Assembly (NCBI GenBank): GCA_028691405.1
Contig: JAQUZI010000005.1
Coordinates: 1-22,304, forward strand
Direction of reading: 5' to 3'
DNA: 22,304 bases
Source of the DNA: Minisyncoccota bacterium
Lineage (GTDB): Bacteria; Patescibacteriota; Minisyncoccia; UBA6257; JAKLIH01
Below, piece after piece: positions 18,054-22,304 of this stretch. A program made the translations under genes and the position numbers. The number at the start of each line of letters is the position of its first letter. The stretch's first letter is position 1. The notes under the pieces are model-generated. The model saw only the letters and a list, made by a program, of their open reading frames with translations. It made no database searches and was not told the DNA's origin.

Positions 18054-19154
18054 TTAATATATAAAATAGAACAAAATATCTTTTATTGTAACGAATACAA
18101 CAATAATGAGTAAGAAAGTAAGACCAATGCCAACGGAATAGTTTTCAAATTTTTGACTAAATTTACGACGCGATATTTTTTCAATGATAAGCATCAATAT
18201 ACGACCGCCGTCTAAACCAGGTATAGGCAATAAATTAACAATAGCTAAATTGATCGAGAACGAGGCCAAAAAGGCAATCAAATATGGCATTCCCATTTTA
18301 GCAACATTAGCGGTAATAACAGCAATACCAACTGGACCAGCAACATCGTGTGTTTCAGATTTAAGATTGAATATTGATGAAAACACATTGCCAATAGTGG
18401 CAAAAAACATTTTAAAAGTTCTTTGAATAACCTTAAAAGCTTCAATAAAATTATGCCCAAATGGATAAGAATAATATACGGCCGGAGACAAGCCAATACC
18501 TATTGGCCCATCATTTTCACCGTATTCAGTACGCGGCATAACGGTTATCATTTCTTGTTTCCCCTTACTTTCGGTTAATAAATATATTTCTCTACCTTTA
18601 TTATTTCGGACAAAGTATTCAAAATTACTCAATTCATTAACTCCATTTAAATCTGCAGGGGAATTACCGTAATCAAGAATTTTATCGTTTAGCTTTAGGC
18701 CAGCATCAATTGCAGGTGATTCTTTACTTATATAGCTAATACTGATTTCTTCTTTTTTAATTATTGCATTTTTATTTAATTGGGTATAAATATCATCAAA
18801 ATTACCAATTAATGGTAATCCAATTAATAACAAAATAGATAGAATAACATAACCAAGTAAAAGATTATTAAATACACCAGCGAGTAATATAATAATTTTT
18901 TGTCACAATTGTTTTGAAGCAAAACTATTAGGATCATTTTGGTTAGAACCGTCTTCACCATATAATTTAACAAAACCACCAAGTGGTATTCAGTTTAAAG
19001 AATAAGTTGTTAATTTCCCTTTTTTCTTAAAAAAAGCGGGCGGAAAACCAATACCAAATTCTTCAACTTTAACTTTAAACAAAACACTAAATAAAAAATG
19101 GCCTAATTCGTGGACTAAAACTAAGATTGCAAGTATAATAAAAAAGTATAACAT
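18054..19154 (-). CDS. rseP: RIP metalloprotease RseP (site-2 protease, M50)
   Basis: Intramembrane zinc protease that cleaves membrane-embedded substrates such as anti-sigma factors or signal-peptide remnants. The 366 aa start at ATG 19154. The zinc site HELGH is at 15-19 in the first helix. It is followed by SLNWIPLGGFVKLYGEDG and KQLWQKIIILLAGVFNN; both Trp are TGA and both are near-invariant in the family. One PDZ domain lies at about 137-197 (SPAIDAGLKLNDKILDYGN). The second metal-ligand motif is LDG (314-316, in LLPIPGLDGGRIL). It follows frr by 22 bp. In the standard code the zinc-binding N-terminus would be lost. Confidence 0.95.
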
Positions 19155-19176
19155 ATTAATTTTTTAAATATTGTTT

Positions 19177-19737
19177 TTAAATTTCTTTCAATTCAGCTAT
19201 TTTCTTTTGGCACAAATCGTCAGCATTGTCATTAGCTTTATCGATTTCTTTTTGGCCTTCTTTCTCTAAATAACTTTTGTCATCTTCCGACATTAATTTA
19301 TTATTTAAATCATTTTGTATTTTCTTCATAAAAGTTTCACGATTCTTCTTAATTTCAATTCTGCAATTTTCTTTTTCGGAATTTGCAACTTTAATTAATT
19401 GATCTCTTCTTTCCTGAGTTAAAGATGGGAAAATAACACGTAAAAATTTCACATCTTTCTGAGGACTAACACCTAAATTGGATGATTCAATTCCTTTGGC
19501 AATGCTATTTAAAATATTAGGATCTCATGGTTCAATGATTATGACATTCGGTAATTGAATGACCAAATTCGCCACTGTTTTTAGGGGTACCATTGATCCG
19601 TAACTATCTACCATAATATTTTCAACTAAAGATGTGGATACTCGATTTGACCGGATTGAAGATAGTTTTTCAGCGAAAAAATTAAGTGATTTTTTTAAAT
19701 TTTCTTTTAAATTAACAATAGCCATATTATCATCCAT
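19177..19737 (-). CDS. frr: ribosome recycling factor
   Basis: Splits post-termination ribosomes together with EF-G. The 186 aa match the family. Domain I begins LKENLKKSLNFFAEKLSSIRSNRVS, and the family signature VIQLPNVIIIEPWDPNIL has its Trp (residue 71) coded by TGA. The C-terminal helix has RVIFPSLTQERRDQLIKVA and ends QKKIAELKEI. Under the standard code it would be split exactly at EPWD. The start at 19737 is supported by AAGGA six bases upstream, one of the few Shine-Dalgarno-like sites here. It is the first gene of the frr-rseP-mreBCD-PBP2 operon. Confidence 0.96.
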
Positions 19738-19765
19738 ATTCCTTTTTTATATTTTTATTATGTAA

Positions 19766-19794
19766 ATATTAACAAAAAATGAAGTTAAAGTCAA
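19766..19794 (-). promoter_or_regulatory. sigma70-type promoter of the frr-mre operon
   Basis: On the minus strand TTGACT (19789-19794), a 17-bp spacer and TAATAT (19766-19771). It begins only 5 bp past the groEL terminator stem, and the leader to the frr ATG is about 22 nt. Confidence 0.75.
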
Positions 19795-19797
19795 ATT

Positions 19798-19822
19798 AAA
19801 AAAGAGGGTAATTCCCTCTTTT
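19798..19822 (-). terminator. intrinsic terminator after groEL
   Basis: A 9-bp stem (19800-19808 with 19814-19822), AAAAGAGGG/CCCTCTTTT on the minus strand, has a 5-nt loop and a following T run, 12 bp after the groEL stop. It separates groEL from the frr promoter. Confidence 0.85.
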
Positions 19823-19834
19823 CTAATCATTCTT

Positions 19835-21454
19835 TTAATAGCCAGATGTCATTGAATTAGGCTCTTCGTCTTTTTTCTCTGGATTTTCAACAACAACAGC
19901 TTTAGTTGTAAGAAACATACTGGCAACTGATACAGCATTTTGGAAAGCAGAGCGAACAACTTTAGTTGGATCAATTATCCCTCTTTCCATTAAATTAACA
20001 TATTCTAATTTATCGGCATCATAACCAAACCAAACTTCTTTTTCATTTTTAATTTTATCAATTACAACAGAACTATCAACACTACAGTTAGCAACGATTT
20101 GTCTTATTGGTGCTTCTAATGATTTTTTAACAATTTCAATGCCAACTTTTTCATCTTCATTAGTAGATTCGATATCATTAATTGCATCAAAACAGCGAAT
20201 TAAAGCAACACCACCACCAGGAACAACCCCTTCTTCAACAGCTGACTTGGTAGCCCTAACAGCATCATCAATTCTGTCTTTAATAGACTTTTGTTCTATT
20301 TCAGATGGAGCCCCAACTTTAATTACAGCTACACCACCTGATAATTTAGCTAATCTTTCTTGTAATTTTTCTTTATCATATTGGCTATCGGTATTTTCTA
20401 ATTGTTTTTTAATTTGATTTACTCTTTCTTGAATTTTCTCTTTTTCACCACTGCCATCAACAATAGTAGTATTATCTTTATTAACAATTACTTTATGGGC
20501 TTTACCCAACATATCAATTTCAACTTTTTCAAGCTTCATACCTAAATCAGAAGTAATAACAGTACCTCCAGTTAAAATAGCAATATCTTCTAACATTTCT
20601 TTTTGGCGATCACCAAAACCAGGAGCCTTAACAGCAACAGTATTAAATATACCTCTAATTTTATTTAAAATTAAAGTAGCTAAAGCTTCCCCATCTAAAT
20701 CTTGGCAAACAATTAATAATTCTTTTGAACCAGATTGCATTAATTTTTCTAATAAAGGTAATAAATCTTTAATAGCTGATATTTTTTGATCGACAATTAA
20801 GATATATGGATTTTCTAAAACAGCTTCCATTTTTTCAGTTGAAGTTACCATATAAGGAGAAATATATCCTCGATCAAATTGCAATCCTTCTACAATTTCT
20901 GATGTTAAACCAACAGTTTGAGCATCTTCAACAGTAACAACGCCATCTTTGCCAACTTTATTAATAACTTCTGCTATCATATCGCCAATATTTCTATCAC
21001 GAGCTGATATGGTAGCAACGTCAGAAATTTCATTTTGTTTTGAAACTTCTTTTGATATTTTTTTTAAATTTTCAATAACTTTTTGACTAGCTTTATCCAT
21101 ACCTCTTTTAATTGACATAGAGTCAGCACCAGCTACAATATTTTTAATACCAATATTGATCATTGATGCAGCCAGAATAATAGCGGATGTAGTCCCATCA
21201 CCAGCATTATCACTGGTTTTCTCCGAAGCTTCTTTAACAATAGAAGCACCTACATTTTCAATTTTGTCTTCTAATTCAATTTCTTTAGCAATGGATACAC
21301 CATCATTAGTAATATGAGGTGAGCCAAAGCCTTTATCTAAAATAACATTTGATCCTTTAGGACCAAGTGTAATTTTAACGGTATTATTTAATTTATCAAT
21401 ACCTTTTTTAAGCAATTGTAATGCTTTTTCATCAAAAATAATGTTTTTACTCAT
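19835..21454 (-). CDS. groEL: chaperonin GroEL (Hsp60)
   Basis: Large chaperonin subunit that folds proteins inside the GroES-capped cavity, 539 aa. Visible motifs: the nucleotide site KITLGPKGSNVILDKGFGSP, HITNDGVSIAKEIELED, the ATP-hydrolysis segment DNAGDGTTSAIILAASM, and VEEGVVPGGGVALIR near 410. The only Trp (KEVWFGYDAD) is TGG, so the gene is intact in any code. The C-terminus ends EEPNSMTSGY and lacks the usual flexible GGM repeat tail. It starts 27 bp after groES and ends at a terminator. Confidence 0.98.
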   Translation of the reverse strand: MSKNIIFDEKALQLLKKGIDKLNNTVKITLGPKGSNVILDKGFGSPHITNDGVSIAKEIELEDKIENVGASIVKEASEKTSDNAGDGTTSAIILAASMINIGIKNIVAGADSMSIKRGMDKASQKVIENLKKISKEVSKQNEISDVATISARDRNIGDMIAEVINKVGKDGVVTVEDAQTVGLTSEIVEGLQFDRGYISPYMVTSTEKMEAVLENPYILIVDQKISAIKDLLPLLEKLMQSGSKELLIVCQDLDGEALATLILNKIRGIFNTVAVKAPGFGDRQKEMLEDIAILTGGTVITSDLGMKLEKVEIDMLGKAHKVIVNKDNTTIVDGSGEKEKIQERVNQIKKQLENTDSQYDKEKLQERLAKLSGGVAVIKVGAPSEIEQKSIKDRIDDAVRATKSAVEEGVVPGGGVALIRCFDAINDIESTNEDEKVGIEIVKKSLEAPIRQIVANCSVDSSVVIDKIKNEKEVWFGYDADKLEYVNLMERGIIDPTKVVRSAFQNAVSVASMFLTTKAVVVENPEKKDEEPNSMTSGY

Positions 21455-21481
21455 AATTTCAAATTTAATAAATTATTAAAT

Positions 21482-21775
21482 TTATTCTAAGATAGCAATA
21501 ATATCAGACTCGGATATTTTTAAATAAGTTTTTTCATCAATTTTTACTTCTTGAGAATTATATCCTTTTTCAAAAAGAACTAAATCACCAGTTTTAACTG
21601 ACATTAAGCTTCTTTCACCTTTATCATTCAAACGGCCTTCGCCAACAAAAGCGATTCTACCAGTTTGAATTTGTTTGTCAGAAGCGCTATCAGGAATAAT
21701 AATCCCTGAATTTGTTTGTTGCTCTTTGATTTCAACTTCGAGCAAAATATTATCATTTAGTACTTTTTTAATCAT
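21482..21775 (-). CDS. groES: co-chaperonin GroES (Hsp10)
   Basis: Seven-fold lid of the GroEL chamber, 97 aa, normal length. The mobile loop reads EIKEQQTNSGIIIPDSAS, with the IIIP-type GroEL-binding tip. It is followed by GRIAFVGEGRLNDKGERS, VKTGDLVLFEKGYNSQEVKI and a C-terminal ISESDIIAILE, all typical. It lies 20 bp after an unknown gene and 27 bp before groEL. I see no CIRCE in the short upstream gap, so any heat-shock control of groESL must act farther upstream or differently. Confidence 0.97.
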   Translation of the reverse strand: MIKKVLNDNILLEVEIKEQQTNSGIIIPDSASDKQIQTGRIAFVGEGRLNDKGERSLMSVKTGDLVLFEKGYNSQEVKIDEKTYLKISESDIIAILE

Positions 21776-21795
21776 AATGTATAGCTTAATTTTTA

Positions 21796-22299
21796 TTAAT
21801 TAAATAAATTAATAATTTTTTCACATAGTCGACACATTTCTTCTTCGGTATATTTTTGTTCTGGTTTGTTTGGAAACCAGTATTGAGCATAGCCTACATT
21901 ATTTTCTCCTATTTGATAATTGGCACTTACTCTAAAATCTGGCAAAATTTCCTTTATCTGATTAATAAGTTTATTTAATTCTGGCTTTTCCTGTTTTTCC
22001 AATGGATCTATTAAATCAGTTATATCAACTATCTCTTCTGAATTTTCTTCTTTAAATATTTTTAAAGTTTTAAATATTTTACTAAACCCTCCTACACTAA
22101 TATTTTTTTCTTCGTCACCATTTATAAATTTAAGCTCATACGAAAATGGGTTGTTTTCAGTTAAGTTTATAACAATTTTCTTTTTACTACCTCCTTCTTT
22201 TGATTGCATATCCTTATTAATGCTATCTATCATTTTTCAAAGAATTGTAAATCTCTCTCTATTTAATGCATTTTCTTTTCTATCTGGCATTTGAACCAT
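21796..22299 (-). CDS. hypothetical protein upstream of groES
   Basis: I do not recognise the family. The most N-terminal ATG in the window (22299) gives 167 aa, starting MVQMPDRKENALNRERF. ATGs at 22290 and 22233 are alternatives, and the frame stays open to the window edge, so the true start may lie outside. One TGA (22237-22239) is read as Trp (ILWKMIDSIN) between the first two and the last of these starts. The protein is soluble and charged, with a Lys/Gly-rich stretch (KEGGSKKKIV), Glu-rich segments, and a C-terminal part ending in YTEEEMCRLCEKIINLFN. It has no signal or membrane segment. Its stop is 20 bp before groES, so it is probably cotranscribed with groESL. Confidence 0.7.
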
Positions 22300-22304
22300 A
22301 TTTT

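Noticed and set aside
5795..19527. Genes split by stop codons could be pseudogenes
   Set aside because: Every interruption I decoded is TGA, never TAA or TAG, and the reading frame does not shift across it. Reading through restores conserved motifs in all cases. Decay or sequencing error would give mixed stops and frameshifts.
1..22304. TGA = Gly (table 25), as in Absconditabacteria and Gracilibacteria
   Set aside because: The TGAs align with signature Trp (EPWD, NWIPLGG, NWRL, WYHLV), not with Gly positions. Gly is coded by GGN throughout.
1..22304. TGA as selenocysteine
   Set aside because: The affected proteins are ordinary housekeeping families with no Sec forms, many have several TGAs, and no SECIS-like hairpin follows them. 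The residues match Trp.
1..22304. Mollicutes (Mycoplasma-like) genome
   Set aside because: The code fits, but type IV pili, MreBCD and PBP2 indicate a walled, piliated cell. The pilin and the minimal HrcA look CPR-like.

Overview
All 23 protein genes that I can support lie on the minus strand. The sequence is AT-rich (about 30% GC by eye). The gene content suggests a Candidate Phyla Radiation (Patescibacteria)-type bacterium: a compact type IV pilus operon with a CPR-style major pilin, a short HrcA, a tightly packed wall-elongation operon and almost no Shine-Dalgarno sequences. This lineage guess is inference; no rRNA gene is present.

The central observation is the genetic code. Read with the standard code, at least 16 genes are broken by in-frame TGA. 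Read with TGA = Trp (translation table 4), each becomes one full-length protein of normal family size. The TGAs fall on signature tryptophans: EPWD in ribosome recycling factor, YLKGWQ in GrpE, SLNWIPLGG in RseP, NWRLILSP in the YgjP-type peptidase, LWLLGDTYNVAIGQGD in PBP2, and WYHLVGTYDG in a LamG domain. By hand count about 44 Trp are TGA and 5 are TGG. No gene stops at TGA (21 TAA, 1 TAG). Known CPR recoding (Absconditabacteria and Gracilibacteria) reads TGA as Gly, which does not fit here.

Layout, in the order of transcription (right to left). (1) 22299-19835: an unknown protein, groES and groEL, closed by a terminator. (2) 19737-12347: frr, rseP, mreB, mreC, mreD, PBP2, an HD-domain phosphohydrolase and a YgjP/DUF45-type metallopeptidase. 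This is one tight operon for ribosome recycling, membrane proteolysis and rod-shaped wall growth, with a good sigma70 promoter ahead of frr. (3) 12318-11651: greA behind two near-consensus promoters and a 28-bp perfect palindrome. (4) 11637-8461: a perfect CIRCE operator, then hrcA, grpE and dnaK. (5) 8409-6201: an unrecognised membrane protein with its own promoter, then dnaJ. (6) 6185-1: the type IV pilus operon: major pilin, an unknown membrane protein, pilB, pilC, a cysteine-rich minor prepilin, and a LamG-bearing prepilin cut by the window edge.

The chaperone genes form two heat-shock groups: HrcA/CIRCE-controlled hrcA-grpE-dnaK, and groESL with no CIRCE visible nearby. No stretch longer than 300 bp lacks a gene; the longest gap (12119-12346) holds the greA promoters and palindrome. 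I saw no tRNA, rRNA, CRISPR array, insertion sequence or phage gene.
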